The notes under the pieces: model-generated
What the model was told of the DNA's origin: nothing
What the model saw: only the letters and a program-made list of their open reading frames with translations
Databases searched by the model: none
Made by a program: the position numbers and the translations under genes
Part shown: piece by piece, positions 54,074 through 63,014 of the stretch
Position numbering within the stretch: position 1 is the first letter of the stretch
Layout of the letters: the number at the start of each line of letters is the position of its first letter
From: Rugosimonospora acidiphila
GTDB lineage: Bacteria > Actinomycetota > Actinomycetes > Mycobacteriales > Micromonosporaceae
DNA length: 64,000 nt
Assembly: GCF_039543385.1 (NCBI RefSeq)
Contig: NZ_BAABJQ010000025.1
Coordinates: 83,287 to 147,286, forward strand
Direction of reading: 5' to 3'

Positions 54074-54535
54074 GTGTTGATGAAGCCGGATGGCCCTCGG
54101 CCGTCCGTCCAATCGGACACGGGCGACCGTACCCCGGTGGGGATCAATTTAGGCGTCGGTGCCGTGATGGTTCTCGCCGGCGTGGTGGTCGCATCCCTGA
54201 TTCCGGTGGCGTACACCGGCTGGCGGTTCGCGGTGGTGGCCGTCGCGGTGGGTCTGTTCGCCGCGATGACCGTCGACCACCTGGCGCTGGGACCGGTGGC
54301 CCTGCTGGGCTGGCTGGTCGTCAATGGGTTCCTGGTCGATCGGTTCGGTGAACTGTCCTGGCACGGTTCGTCCGACCTGTACCGGGCGGTGCTGCTGGTG
54401 ATGGCGGGTGCGCTCGGCCTCGCTCTGGGCGAGGCCCGGGTCCAGATCCATGGGCTGCGAACGCGCTGGCGCACCGAGGCCGAATTGCAGGCTCTGGTGG
54501 CACATATCTATGAGGAGGACAGGCGCGATGCCTGA
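54074..54535 (+). CDS. Membrane protein at the head of the kdp operon
   Basis: 153-residue protein with four predicted transmembrane helices (about 28-45, 53-72, 76-95 and 103-122), flanked by a hydrophilic N-terminus and an acidic/basic C-terminal helix ending EEDRRDA. The helix spacing recalls the four-helix DUF4118 sensor module of KdpD, so it may be a detached membrane sensor or an accessory subunit; that is conjecture. The GTG at 54074 has AGGAG 6 nt upstream. Its 3' end overlaps the next small gene by 8 bp. T-rich DNA just upstream (53974-53986) may be the kdp control region. Confidence 0.75.
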   Translation: MLMKPDGPRPSVQSDTGDRTPVGINLGVGAVMVLAGVVVASLIPVAYTGWRFAVVAVAVGLFAAMTVDHLALGPVALLGWLVVNGFLVDRFGELSWHGSSDLYRAVLLVMAGALGLALGEARVQIHGLRTRWRTEAELQALVAHIYEEDRRDA

Positions 54536-54611
54536 TCTGTGGTTCGTGCTGTTGACCGTGGGGCTGTTCGGCCTCCTGGCGCTGGTCGTGAAGGCGGTGG
54601 AGCGCCTGTGA
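54528..54611 (+). CDS. 27-residue single-span membrane peptide
   Basis: Reads MPDLWFVLLTVGLFGLLALV followed by VKAVERL: one transmembrane helix with a charged C-terminal end, like KdpF in size and design. AGGAGG lies 9 nt before the ATG, and the gene overlaps its upstream neighbour by 8 bp. Similar mini-proteins are found before kdpF in other actinobacteria, so it may be an additional small subunit of the Kdp pump. Its stop codon begins the 80-bp tandem repeat. Confidence 0.7.
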   Translation: MPDLWFVLLTVGLFGLLALVVKAVERL

Positions 54612-54768
54612 GCGAGCGTCAGCGAGCGAACCAAGAAGTCAGCGCGCTCGTGCCTCACGGCGCGTCCGAGCGAAGCGAGGAGGCGGCGTGAGCGAGCGTC
54701 AGCGAGCGAACCAAGAAGTCAGCGCGCTCGTGCCTCACGGCGCGTCCGAGCGAAGCGAGGAGGCGGCG
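54609..54768 (+). repeat. 80-bp perfect tandem duplication in the kdp leader
   Basis: Units 54609-54688 and 54689-54768 are identical. Each contains a complete mini-frame of 27 codons beginning GTG-AGC-GAG and ending TGA, with AGGAGG placed before the next GTG. Successive stops and starts overlap as GTGA (54608-54611, 54688-54691, 54768-54771), so ribosomes could pass from the 27-residue peptide gene through mini-frame 1 and mini-frame 2 into kdpF. The last unit provides the kdpF ribosome site and start codon. GCGAGCG/GCGAAGCGAGG-rich repeats of this kind are dispersed in many actinomycete genomes. Confidence 0.85.
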
Positions 54769-54857
54769 TGAGCGCCGCGAATATTGCCGGGCTGATCCTG
54801 GCGATCGTGTTGAGCGTATTTCTCGTGGTGGCACTACTGTTCCCGGAGCGGTTCTAG
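54768..54857 (+). CDS. kdpF: Potassium-transporting ATPase subunit KdpF
   Basis: 29-residue single-span peptide (AGLILAIVLSVFLVVALLF, ending PERF), the standard KdpF that stabilises KdpABC. The GTG at 54768 has AGGAGG 4 nt upstream, supplied by the end of the tandem repeat. Its stop abuts the kdpA ATG (TAG-ATG). Confidence 0.92.
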   Translation: MSAANIAGLILAIVLSVFLVVALLFPERF

Positions 54858-56519
54858 ATGAACGACACGGTCGCAGGCGTAATTTTCATCGCCTCACTGC
54901 TGGTCGCCCTCGCGGTGGTCTATAAACCGCTCGGCGACTACATGTACCGGGTCATCAACCCGACCCGGCACTCCCGAGTCGAGCGCGGCATCTACCGCGT
55001 GATCGGCGTCAACCCCGAAGGAGAGCAGTCCTGGGGCGTGTACGCCCGTAGTGTGCTGGCCTTCTCGGTCATCTCCATCCTGTTCCTCTATTTGTTCCAG
55101 CGCGTGCAGAGCCACCTGTGGCTGTCGCTGGGCTTCACCAACGTCGGGCCGTCGCTGTCCTGGAACACCGCGGTCAGCTTCGTGACCAACACGAACTGGC
55201 AGGCGTACTCGGGTGAGTCGACGATGGGCCACCTGGTGCAGATGGCCGGCCTGTCGGTGCAGAACTTCGTGTCCGCGGCGGTGGGCGTCGCGGTGGCGGT
55301 CGCCCTGGTGCGCGGCTTCGCCCGCAAGATGACCAACCAACTGGGCAACTTCTGGGTCGACCTGGTCCGGATCAGCATCCGGATCCTGCTGCCGATGGCC
55401 GTCATCGCCGCGATCGTGCTGATCGCCGGCGGAGCCATCCAGAACCTGTCCGCCGGGCACGACCTCACCACCCTGGCAGGCGGCACCCAGCACGTCACCG
55501 GCGGACCGGTGGCCAGCCAGGAGGCCATCAAGGAACTGGGTACCAACGGCGGTGGCTTCTACAACGCCAACAGCGCGCACCCGTTCGAGAACCCGAGCAC
55601 CTGGACCAACTGGCTGGAGATCTTCCTGCTCCTGGTGGTCTCGTTCTCGCTGCCGCGCACGTTCGGCCGGATGGTCGGCAGCAACAAGCAGGGCTACGCA
55701 CTGGTGTCGGCGATGGCCATCATGGCGGTCGGCAGCATCGTCGTGCTGAACGTGCTGCAGGGCGTGCACCACGGCACGGTGCCGATGGCGGTGGGCTCGG
55801 CGACCGAGGGCACGGAGACCCGGTTCGGCGTGTTGAACTCGGCGACCTTCGGGGCCGCGACGACGCTGACCTCCACGGGTGCGGTGGACTCGTTCCACGA
55901 CTCCTATACCGCCCTGGGCGGCGGCGTGCCGATCGCGAACATGATGCTGGGTGAGGTGGCGCCGGGCGGTACCGGTTCCGGCCTGTACGGCATCCTGATC
56001 CTCGCGATCATCACGGTGTTCGTGGCCGGTCTGATGGTCGGGCGTACCCCGGAGTACCTGGGCAAGAAGATCGGTTCGCGTGAGGTCAAGTTCGCCTCGC
56101 TGTACATCCTGACCACACCCATGCTGGTGCTGGTCGGTACCGCGATCGCGATGGCGCTGCCCGGTGAGCGGGCCTCGATGCTGAACTCGGGCGCGCACGG
56201 CCTCTCCGAGGTGCTGTACGCGTTCACCTCAGCGTCCAACAACAACGGGTCCGCGTTCGGTGGGCTGTCGGCCAACACCACGTGGTTCAACACCGCGCTC
56301 GGGTTGTGCATGTTGCTCGGGCGGTTCCTGCCGATCGTGTTCGTCATGGGCCTGGCCGGTTCGCTGGCCAAACAGAAGGCCACCCCCGAATCGACCGGCA
56401 CGCTCAAGACCACTCAGCCGCTGTTCGTCGGCATGCTCGTCGGCGTGACGCTGATCGTGGTCCTGCTGACCTACCTGCCCGCGCTCGCCCTCGGCCCGTT
56501 GGCCGAAGGCGTCCACTGA
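54858..56519 (+). CDS. kdpA: Potassium-transporting ATPase potassium-binding subunit KdpA
   Basis: 553-residue channel-like subunit of the high-affinity K+ pump, with about ten transmembrane helices. The four selectivity-filter-like segments characteristic of KdpA are recognisable, for example VSFVTNTNWQAYSGE, LGTNGGGFYNANSAHPFENP and the later SNNNGSAFGGL. K+ enters here and is passed to KdpB. It follows kdpF without a gap and precedes kdpB by 26 bp. Full-length and intact. Confidence 0.96.
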   Translation: MNDTVAGVIFIASLLVALAVVYKPLGDYMYRVINPTRHSRVERGIYRVIGVNPEGEQSWGVYARSVLAFSVISILFLYLFQRVQSHLWLSLGFTNVGPSLSWNTAVSFVTNTNWQAYSGESTMGHLVQMAGLSVQNFVSAAVGVAVAVALVRGFARKMTNQLGNFWVDLVRISIRILLPMAVIAAIVLIAGGAIQNLSAGHDLTTLAGGTQHVTGGPVASQEAIKELGTNGGGFYNANSAHPFENPSTWTNWLEIFLLLVVSFSLPRTFGRMVGSNKQGYALVSAMAIMAVGSIVVLNVLQGVHHGTVPMAVGSATEGTETRFGVLNSATFGAATTLTSTGAVDSFHDSYTALGGGVPIANMMLGEVAPGGTGSGLYGILILAIITVFVAGLMVGRTPEYLGKKIGSREVKFASLYILTTPMLVLVGTAIAMALPGERASMLNSGAHGLSEVLYAFTSASNNNGSAFGGLSANTTWFNTALGLCMLLGRFLPIVFVMGLAGSLAKQKATPESTGTLKTTQPLFVGMLVGVTLIVVLLTYLPALALGPLAEGVH

Positions 56520-56545
56520 CCACCCGAATTCGTCAAGGAAGACAC

Positions 56546-58714
56546 ATGGCTGTCACCACAATGGGGAAGGCGCCGGCGGCAACACAACCCTCCGGCGGCG
56601 GACCGCGCCGGATTTCGGGCGGCCTGCTGGACCCCAAGCAACTCTTGAAATCGACCCCGGACGCGTTCCGCAAACTGAACCCGTACACGCTGTGGCGTAA
56701 CCCGGTGATGTTCATCGTGGAGATCGGTTCGATCTTCACCACCATCCTGGCCATCGGCCACTCGACGGTGTTCGCGTGGCTGATCACGGTGTGGCTGTGG
56801 CTGACCGTGCTGTTCGCGAACCTGGCCGAGGCGGTCGCCGAGGGCCGGGGCAAGGCGCAGGCCGACGCGCTGCGCCGGGCCAAGACCGACACCGTCGCCC
56901 GGCGGCTGACCGGCTGGCAGCCGGGTGCCACCTCGCTGCGCGAGGAGCAGGTCCCGGCGCCGCAACTGCAGCAGAACGACTTCGTGGTCGTGGAGGCCGG
57001 CCAGATCATCCCCGGCGACGGGGACGTGGTCGAGGGCATCGCCAGCGTGGACGAGTCGGCGATCACCGGTGAGTCGGCCCCGGTCATCCGGGAATCCGGC
57101 GGCGACCGCAGCGCGGTCACCGGCGGCACCAAGGTGCTGTCCGACCGGATCGTCGTGAAGATCACGCAGAAGCCGGGGGAGAGCTTCATCGATCGGATGA
57201 TCGCTCTGGTCGAGGGCGCGAACCGGCAGAAGACGCCGAACGAGATCGCGCTGAACGTCCTGCTGGCCGTGCTGACCATCATCTTCCTGATGGCGGTCGC
57301 GACCCTGCAGCCGCTGGCCATCTTCTCCAAGGGCGTCCAGGCGTTCGCTCCGAACACCCAGGCGCTGGACTCGCACGGCGTCACCGGCATCGTGCTGGTG
57401 TCGCTGGTGGTCTGCCTGATCCCGACCACGATCGGCGCGCTGCTGTCGGCGATCGGCATCGCCGGCATGGACCGCCTGGTGCAGCGCAATGTGCTGGCCA
57501 TGAGCGGCCGGGCCGTGGAGGCGGCCGGAGACGTGAACACCCTGCTGCTGGACAAGACCGGCACCATCACCCTGGGCAACCGGCAGGCCAGCGAGTTCGT
57601 ACCGGTCGAGGGCGTGGCGCCGGGCGAACTGGCCGACGCGGCGCAACTGTCCAGCCTCGCCGACGAGACGCCCGAAGGGCGCTCGGTGGTGGTGTTCGCC
57701 AAGTCCGAGTACGGGCTGCGCGAGCGCACCGCGGGCGAGCTGAACTACGCCACGTGGGTGCCGTTCACCGCGCAGACCCGGATGTCCGGCGTCGACCTGT
57801 CGGAAGACAGTGGGGTGCGCAGCATCCGCAAGGGTGCCGCGGCCGCGGTGATGAAGTGGGTACGCGACAACGGCGGCCACCCCAGCGATGAGGTCGGTCC
57901 GGTCGTCGACGGCATCTCCGCCTCCGGCGGCACGCCGCTGGTGGTGGCCGAGTGGCGGGAGGGCCAGCCGGCCCGCGCGCTGGGCGTCATCCACCTCAAG
58001 GACGTCGTCAAGCAGGGCATGCGGGAGCGCTTCGACGAGATGCGCCGGATGGGCATCCGCACGGTGATGATCACCGGTGACAACCCGTTGACCGCGCGGG
58101 CGATCGCGGAGGAGGCCGGCGTGGACGACTTCCTCGCCGAGGCCAAGCCCGAAGACAAGATGGCTCTGATCAAGAAGGAGCAGGAGGGCGGCAAGCTGGT
58201 CGCGATGACCGGCGACGGTACCAACGACGCTCCCGCGCTGGCGCAGGCCGACGTCGGGGTGGCGATGAACACCGGTACCTCGGCGGCCAAAGAGGCCGGC
58301 AACATGGTCGACCTGGACTCCGACCCGACCAAGCTGATCGAGATCGTGGAGATCGGCAAGCAGTTGCTGATCACCCGGGGTGCGCTGACCACGTTCAGCA
58401 TCGCCAACGACATCGCGAAGTACTTCGCGATCATCCCGGCCATGTTCGCCGCGATCTACCCGGGCCTGGACAAGCTCAACATCATGCGGCTGCACAGCCC
58501 GGTCTCGGCGATCCTGTCCGCGGTCATCTTCAACGCGATCATCATCGTGGTGCTGATCCCGCTGGCCCTGCGCGGCGTGCGCTACCGGCCGTCCACCGCG
58601 TCCGCCATGTTGCGGCGCAACTTGTGGATCTACGGCATCGGCGGCATCGTGGCGCCGTTCGTCGGCATCAAGATCATTGACCTGATCATCCAATTCATTC
58701 CCGGGATTCACTGA
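56546..58714 (+). CDS. kdpB: Potassium-transporting P-type ATPase subunit KdpB
   Basis: 722-residue P-type ATPase that powers the K+ pump. The phosphorylation site DKTGTIT lies near residue 335, the TGES loop is in DESAITGES, and the hinge motif GDGTNDAPALAQADVGVAMN and MITGDNPLTA are present. The N-terminal ~30 residues are Pro/Gly-rich. The ATG at 56546 follows AAGGAAG. The stop overlaps the kdpC start by one base (TGATG). Intact. Confidence 0.96.
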   Translation: MAVTTMGKAPAATQPSGGGPRRISGGLLDPKQLLKSTPDAFRKLNPYTLWRNPVMFIVEIGSIFTTILAIGHSTVFAWLITVWLWLTVLFANLAEAVAEGRGKAQADALRRAKTDTVARRLTGWQPGATSLREEQVPAPQLQQNDFVVVEAGQIIPGDGDVVEGIASVDESAITGESAPVIRESGGDRSAVTGGTKVLSDRIVVKITQKPGESFIDRMIALVEGANRQKTPNEIALNVLLAVLTIIFLMAVATLQPLAIFSKGVQAFAPNTQALDSHGVTGIVLVSLVVCLIPTTIGALLSAIGIAGMDRLVQRNVLAMSGRAVEAAGDVNTLLLDKTGTITLGNRQASEFVPVEGVAPGELADAAQLSSLADETPEGRSVVVFAKSEYGLRERTAGELNYATWVPFTAQTRMSGVDLSEDSGVRSIRKGAAAAVMKWVRDNGGHPSDEVGPVVDGISASGGTPLVVAEWREGQPARALGVIHLKDVVKQGMRERFDEMRRMGIRTVMITGDNPLTARAIAEEAGVDDFLAEAKPEDKMALIKKEQEGGKLVAMTGDGTNDAPALAQADVGVAMNTGTSAAKEAGNMVDLDSDPTKLIEIVEIGKQLLITRGALTTFSIANDIAKYFAIIPAMFAAIYPGLDKLNIMRLHSPVSAILSAVIFNAIIIVVLIPLALRGVRYRPSTASAMLRRNLWIYGIGGIVAPFVGIKIIDLIIQFIPGIH

Positions 58715-59604
58715 TGCGTCTACCTTCCTGGATTACCCAACACCTCGCCGCGCTGCGGGCACTGCTGGTGCTCACCGTGGTGCTCGGCATCGCCTATCCG
58801 CTCGTCATCACCGGGGTGGCCCAGATACCGGGCCTGAAGCACAACGCCGACGGCTCGATGGTCAAGGTCGGTGACACCACGGTCGGCAGTGCCCTGCTCG
58901 GCCAGTCGTTCACCGACAAGGACGGCAACCCGCTGGTCCAGTACTTCCAGTCCCGTCCCTCGGCGGCCGGCGACGGCTACGACCCGACGTCGTCCAGCGC
59001 CTCGAACCTGGGGCCGGAGAGTGTCGTGGACACGCTGCCCGACCCGTCCGTCAAGGGCGACACCGGCACCCAGAGCCTGCTGACCCAGGTCTGCTCGCGC
59101 AGCCTGGCCGTCGGCAAGCTGGAGGGCGTGGACGGCTCCCGGCCGTTCTGCACCCCGGACGGCGTGGGCGCGGTCCTCGCGGTGTTCCACCAGAACGGGG
59201 CGACCGGCCCGGTCACCCGGGCGGTCAGCCTCAACCAGGCCTGCCCGACCACCCCGTTCATCACCACCTATCAGGGCGTGAAGGTGGAATGCGCCCAGTT
59301 CGGCGCGGACTACTCCAAGGGCGTGGTCACCCCGATCCGCGGCAACGCGCCGGCCAACCCGGCCGTGCCGGCCGACGCGGTGACCGCCAGCGCCTCCGGC
59401 CTGGACCCGCAGATCAGCGTCGCGTACGCCGACCTGCAGGCCCCCCGGGTGGCGCGGGAGCGCGACACGTCCCTGGCTAACGTTAAGAAGGTCATCAGCC
59501 AGTACACCGACGGGCGGGCCCTGGGTTTCATGGGCGAGTCGGCCGTCAACGTCCTGCAGATGAACCTCCAGCTGGACAAGTTGTACCCGTACCACCAGAG
59601 CTGA
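58714..59604 (+). CDS. kdpC: Potassium-transporting ATPase subunit KdpC
   Basis: 296-residue subunit with one N-terminal membrane helix (about 12-34) and an extracytoplasmic domain. Conserved parts are GSALLGQSFTD, YFQSRPSAAGDGYDPTSSSASNLGP in outline and the C-terminal DLQAPRVARER with TDGRALGFMGE. It is about 100 residues longer than the E. coli protein because of an insertion in the middle, as is usual in actinobacteria. Translationally coupled to kdpB. Confidence 0.94.
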   Translation: MRLPSWITQHLAALRALLVLTVVLGIAYPLVITGVAQIPGLKHNADGSMVKVGDTTVGSALLGQSFTDKDGNPLVQYFQSRPSAAGDGYDPTSSSASNLGPESVVDTLPDPSVKGDTGTQSLLTQVCSRSLAVGKLEGVDGSRPFCTPDGVGAVLAVFHQNGATGPVTRAVSLNQACPTTPFITTYQGVKVECAQFGADYSKGVVTPIRGNAPANPAVPADAVTASASGLDPQISVAYADLQAPRVARERDTSLANVKKVISQYTDGRALGFMGESAVNVLQMNLQLDKLYPYHQS

Positions 59605-59648
59605 ACAAACCGCTCATCGGGGGCGGCACCGCGTAAAGGAGAGCAGTC

Positions 59649-62324
59649 GTGTCTAGAGGGCAGCTGCGCGTTTACCTCGGGGCCGCCCCCGGTGTCGGCA
59701 AGACCTACAAGATGCTGGAGGAGGGGCACCGCCGCCGGGACCGGGGCACCGACGTGGTCGTCGGGTACGTCGAGACCCACGGCCGGCCCCACACCGAGGC
59801 GATGCTGCGCGACCTGGAGGTGGTTCCCCGCCGGGACATCAACTACCGGGGCAGCGTGTTCGCCGAAATGGACATCGAGGCGGTGCTGGCCCGCCAGCCG
59901 GAGGTGGTCCTGGTCGACGAGCTGGCGCACACCAACGTGCCCGGCTCCCGCAACGCCAAGCGTTGGCAGGACATCCAGCAGCTGCTCGAGGCCGGTATGA
60001 CGGTCATCACCACCGTCAACATCCAGCACCTGGAGTCCATCAACGACGTCGTCCAGGAGATCACCGGCGTACCGCAGCGGGAGACCGTACCCGACGAGAT
60101 CGTCCGCGGCGCCGACCAGATCGAGCTGGTCGACATGACGCCCGACGCGCTGCGCCGCCGGATGGCGCACGGCAACATCTACAAGCCGGAAAAGGTCGAC
60201 GCGGCGCTGGGCAACTACTTCCGGGTCGGCAACCTCACCGCCCTGCGCGAACTGGCCCTGCTCTGGGTCGCCGACAAGGTCGACGACCAGCTCGACCGGT
60301 ACCGCGAAGAACACCACATCACCACCACCTGGGAGACCCGGGAACGGGTGGTGGTCGCCCTGACCGGAGGCCCCGAGGGCGACACGCTGATCCGCCGGGC
60401 CGCCCGGATCGCGGACCGCTCCAAGGGCGCGGACCTGCTCGCCGTACACGTCACCCGCAGCGACGGGCTGACCGGCAGCAGCGACCCGGCGAACCTGGCC
60501 CGGCAGCGCACCCTGGCGGAGAACCTCGGCGGCACCTACCACCAGGTCATCGGCAACGACATCCCGACCGCGCTGCTCGACTTCGCCCGTGGCGTCAACG
60601 CCACCCAGCTGGTACTCGGCGCGAGCCGCCGGGGCCGCCTCGCCCAGGTCTTCTCGCCCGGGGTCGGTGTCACCACCACCGCCGGGTCGGGCAGCATCGA
60701 CGTGCACCTGGTCAGCCACGAGGAGGTCAAGCGCGGCCGGGGCCGGGTGAGCATGGTCGGCGCGCTCGGCTGGCAGCGCCGAGGCGTCGGGTTCGCGTTG
60801 GCCGCCGTCGGCCTGCCGGTGCTGACGCTCCTGCTCGCCCAGGTCCGCGCCGACCTGTCGCTGCCCAGCGACATCCTGCTGTTCCTCGCCTGGGTGGTGG
60901 TCGTGGCGCTGGTCGGCGGTCTCTACCCGGCCGTGTGCTCGGCCATCGCCGGGTTCCTGCTGCTGAACTACTACTTCATCCCACCGATACACCTGTGGAC
61001 CATCGACGAGTGGGAGAACATCCTCGCGCTGTTCGTCTTCCTGGCGATGGCGATAGCGGTCAGCGCCACGGTCGACTCCGCGGCCCGGCGCACCCGCGAG
61101 GCGGCCGGCGCCCGCGCCGAGGCGCTGACCCTGTCCACCCTCGCCGGCAGCGTGCTGCGCGGCTCCCGCCCGCTGCCGGCGGTGCTCGACCAACTCCGCG
61201 AGGCGTTCGGGTTCACCGGCGTGAGCCTGCTGGAGCGCCGGCCGGACGCACCGCCCAGCCCTCAGCAGCGCCACGACCCGGCGGTGTGGCGACTGGCCGC
61301 CTCGGTCGGCGACAAGCCGTGCCTGACCCCCGCCGAGGGGGAGGTCGACATCCCGATCGACCCGGACCTCACCCTGGTGCTGCGCGGCGCCCCGCTGCCC
61401 GCGGCCGACCGCCGCCTGGTCGAGGCGTTCGCCGCGCAGGCCGCCGTCGCGCTGCGCCACGAGCGGCTGACCGAGCAGGCCGCCGCGGTCAAGCCGCTGG
61501 CCGAGGCCGACAAGCTGCGCACCGCGCTGCTGTCCGCGGTCAGCCACGACCTGCGTACCCCGCTGGCCTCGGCGAAGGCCGCCGTCACCAGCCTGTGCAG
61601 CCACGACGTGGTGTTCGACGAGACCGACCGGGACGAACTGCTGGCCACCGCCGACGAGTCCCTCGACCGCCTGGTGCGCCTGGTGGAGAACCTGCTGGAC
61701 ATGAGCCGGCTGCAGGCGGGCGCGCTGGGCATGTCCCCGCAGCCGATGAGCGTGGGCGAGGCGGTCGCCAAGGCGGTGGACGGGCTGGGCCAGCCCGGCC
61801 ATGACGTGGCCATCCACATCTCGGACGACCTCGCCGAGATCAACGTCGACCCGGCCCTGCTGGAACGCATCCTGGCCAACGTGCTGTCCAACGCCCTGAA
61901 GTACAGCCCGCCCACCCGGCCGCCGGTCGTCACGGCCAGCGAGCACGCCGGGCACGTCGAGGTGCGCGTCATCGATCACGGCCCGGGCATCCCGGTGGCC
62001 GACCGCGAGCGGGTCTTCCTGCCGTTCCAGCGGGTCGGCGACCGCGACAACGACACCGGCGTCGGCCTCGGCCTGGCGCTGTCGCGGGGCCTCGCCGAGG
62101 CGATGGGCGGCACTCTCGAGCCCGAGACCACGCCGGGCGGCGGGCTGACCATGACCCTGCGGCTGCCCGGCACCCCGCGGGCCACCGCGCTCACCCCGGC
62201 CGCCCTGCCCGAGCCGGCTGCCCCATTTGAGCCTGCGATCACATCCGAGCCGGTGGCCGAATCCGTCCCCGTCCCGGCAATCAGCACAGAGAGACCTGTC
62301 AGCGGGGAGAGCACGAGAGCATGA
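59649..62324 (+). CDS. kdpD: Sensor histidine kinase KdpD
   Basis: 891-residue sensor of K+ limitation and turgor. Domain order: KdpD N-terminal ATP-binding domain (Walker A GAAPGVGKT, about 11-19), a USP-like domain (about 230-360), the four-helix DUF4118 membrane module (about 385-490), a GAF-like region, the HisKA dimerisation domain with phospho-acceptor His633 in SAVSHDLRTPL, and HATPase_c with NALKYSP, DHGPGIP and GVGLGLALSRGL. It ends in an acidic/Pro tail of about 45 residues. The GTG at 59649 has AAAGGAGAG upstream. Its stop overlaps the kdpE ATG by 4 bp. Confidence 0.95.
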   Translation: MSRGQLRVYLGAAPGVGKTYKMLEEGHRRRDRGTDVVVGYVETHGRPHTEAMLRDLEVVPRRDINYRGSVFAEMDIEAVLARQPEVVLVDELAHTNVPGSRNAKRWQDIQQLLEAGMTVITTVNIQHLESINDVVQEITGVPQRETVPDEIVRGADQIELVDMTPDALRRRMAHGNIYKPEKVDAALGNYFRVGNLTALRELALLWVADKVDDQLDRYREEHHITTTWETRERVVVALTGGPEGDTLIRRAARIADRSKGADLLAVHVTRSDGLTGSSDPANLARQRTLAENLGGTYHQVIGNDIPTALLDFARGVNATQLVLGASRRGRLAQVFSPGVGVTTTAGSGSIDVHLVSHEEVKRGRGRVSMVGALGWQRRGVGFALAAVGLPVLTLLLAQVRADLSLPSDILLFLAWVVVVALVGGLYPAVCSAIAGFLLLNYYFIPPIHLWTIDEWENILALFVFLAMAIAVSATVDSAARRTREAAGARAEALTLSTLAGSVLRGSRPLPAVLDQLREAFGFTGVSLLERRPDAPPSPQQRHDPAVWRLAASVGDKPCLTPAEGEVDIPIDPDLTLVLRGAPLPAADRRLVEAFAAQAAVALRHERLTEQAAAVKPLAEADKLRTALLSAVSHDLRTPLASAKAAVTSLCSHDVVFDETDRDELLATADESLDRLVRLVENLLDMSRLQAGALGMSPQPMSVGEAVAKAVDGLGQPGHDVAIHISDDLAEINVDPALLERILANVLSNALKYSPPTRPPVVTASEHAGHVEVRVIDHGPGIPVADRERVFLPFQRVGDRDNDTGVGLGLALSRGLAEAMGGTLEPETTPGGGLTMTLRLPGTPRATALTPAALPEPAAPFEPAITSEPVAESVPVPAISTERPVSGESTRA

Positions 62325-63004
62325 CCCGGATCCTCATCGTCGACGACGAGCCCCAGATCCTGCGCGCCCTGCGCATCAACCTGACCGCCCGCCAGTACGA
62401 GGTGGTCACCGCCGCGGACGGCACGGCCGCCCTGCAGGCGGCCGGCACCGAGCATCCCGACCTCGTCGTGCTGGACCTCGGCCTGCCCGACATCGACGGT
62501 ACGCAGATCATCCGCAGCCTGCGCGCCTGGACGCCGGTACCCATCGTGGTGCTGTCCGGCCGCACCGACAGCCGGGACAAGGTCGACGCGCTCGACGCGG
62601 GCGCGGACGACTACATCACCAAGCCGTTCAGCGTGGACGAGCTGCTGGCCCGCATCCGCGCCGTCACCCGGCGCAAGACCTCGCCGGACGCGACGCCGGA
62701 GATTCACATCGGCCGGTACACGGTCGATGTGACCGACCTGAACGCACACCTGACCGACGACCCGACCCAGACCGTGCACCTCACGCGCACCGAGTGGCAG
62801 CTGCTGGATGTGCTGGTACGCAACCCCGGCAAGCTGATCAGCCAGCGCCAGCTGCTGCACGACGTGTGGGGCCCCACCTACCTGGGGGAGACCCAGTACC
62901 TGCGGCAGTACATGGCGCAGCTGCGCCGCAAGCTCGAGAACGACCCGGCCCGACCCCGGCACCTGATCACCGAGCCCGGCATGGGGTACCGCTTCCGGCC
63001 GTGA
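62321..63004 (+). CDS. kdpE: Response regulator KdpE
   Basis: 227-residue OmpR/PhoB-type response regulator. The receiver domain has Asp52 in LVVLDLGLPDIDG with acidic pocket DDE (8-10) and Lys in ITKPFS. The C-terminal winged helix ends with YLRQYMAQLRRKLEND and the usual GMGYRF. It is expected to activate kdpFABC when phosphorylated by KdpD. Coupled to kdpD by an ATGA overlap. Confidence 0.95.
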   Translation: MTRILIVDDEPQILRALRINLTARQYEVVTAADGTAALQAAGTEHPDLVVLDLGLPDIDGTQIIRSLRAWTPVPIVVLSGRTDSRDKVDALDAGADDYITKPFSVDELLARIRAVTRRKTSPDATPEIHIGRYTVDVTDLNAHLTDDPTQTVHLTRTEWQLLDVLVRNPGKLISQRQLLHDVWGPTYLGETQYLRQYMAQLRRKLENDPARPRHLITEPGMGYRFRP

Positions 63005-63014
63005 CGCGGCGGCG

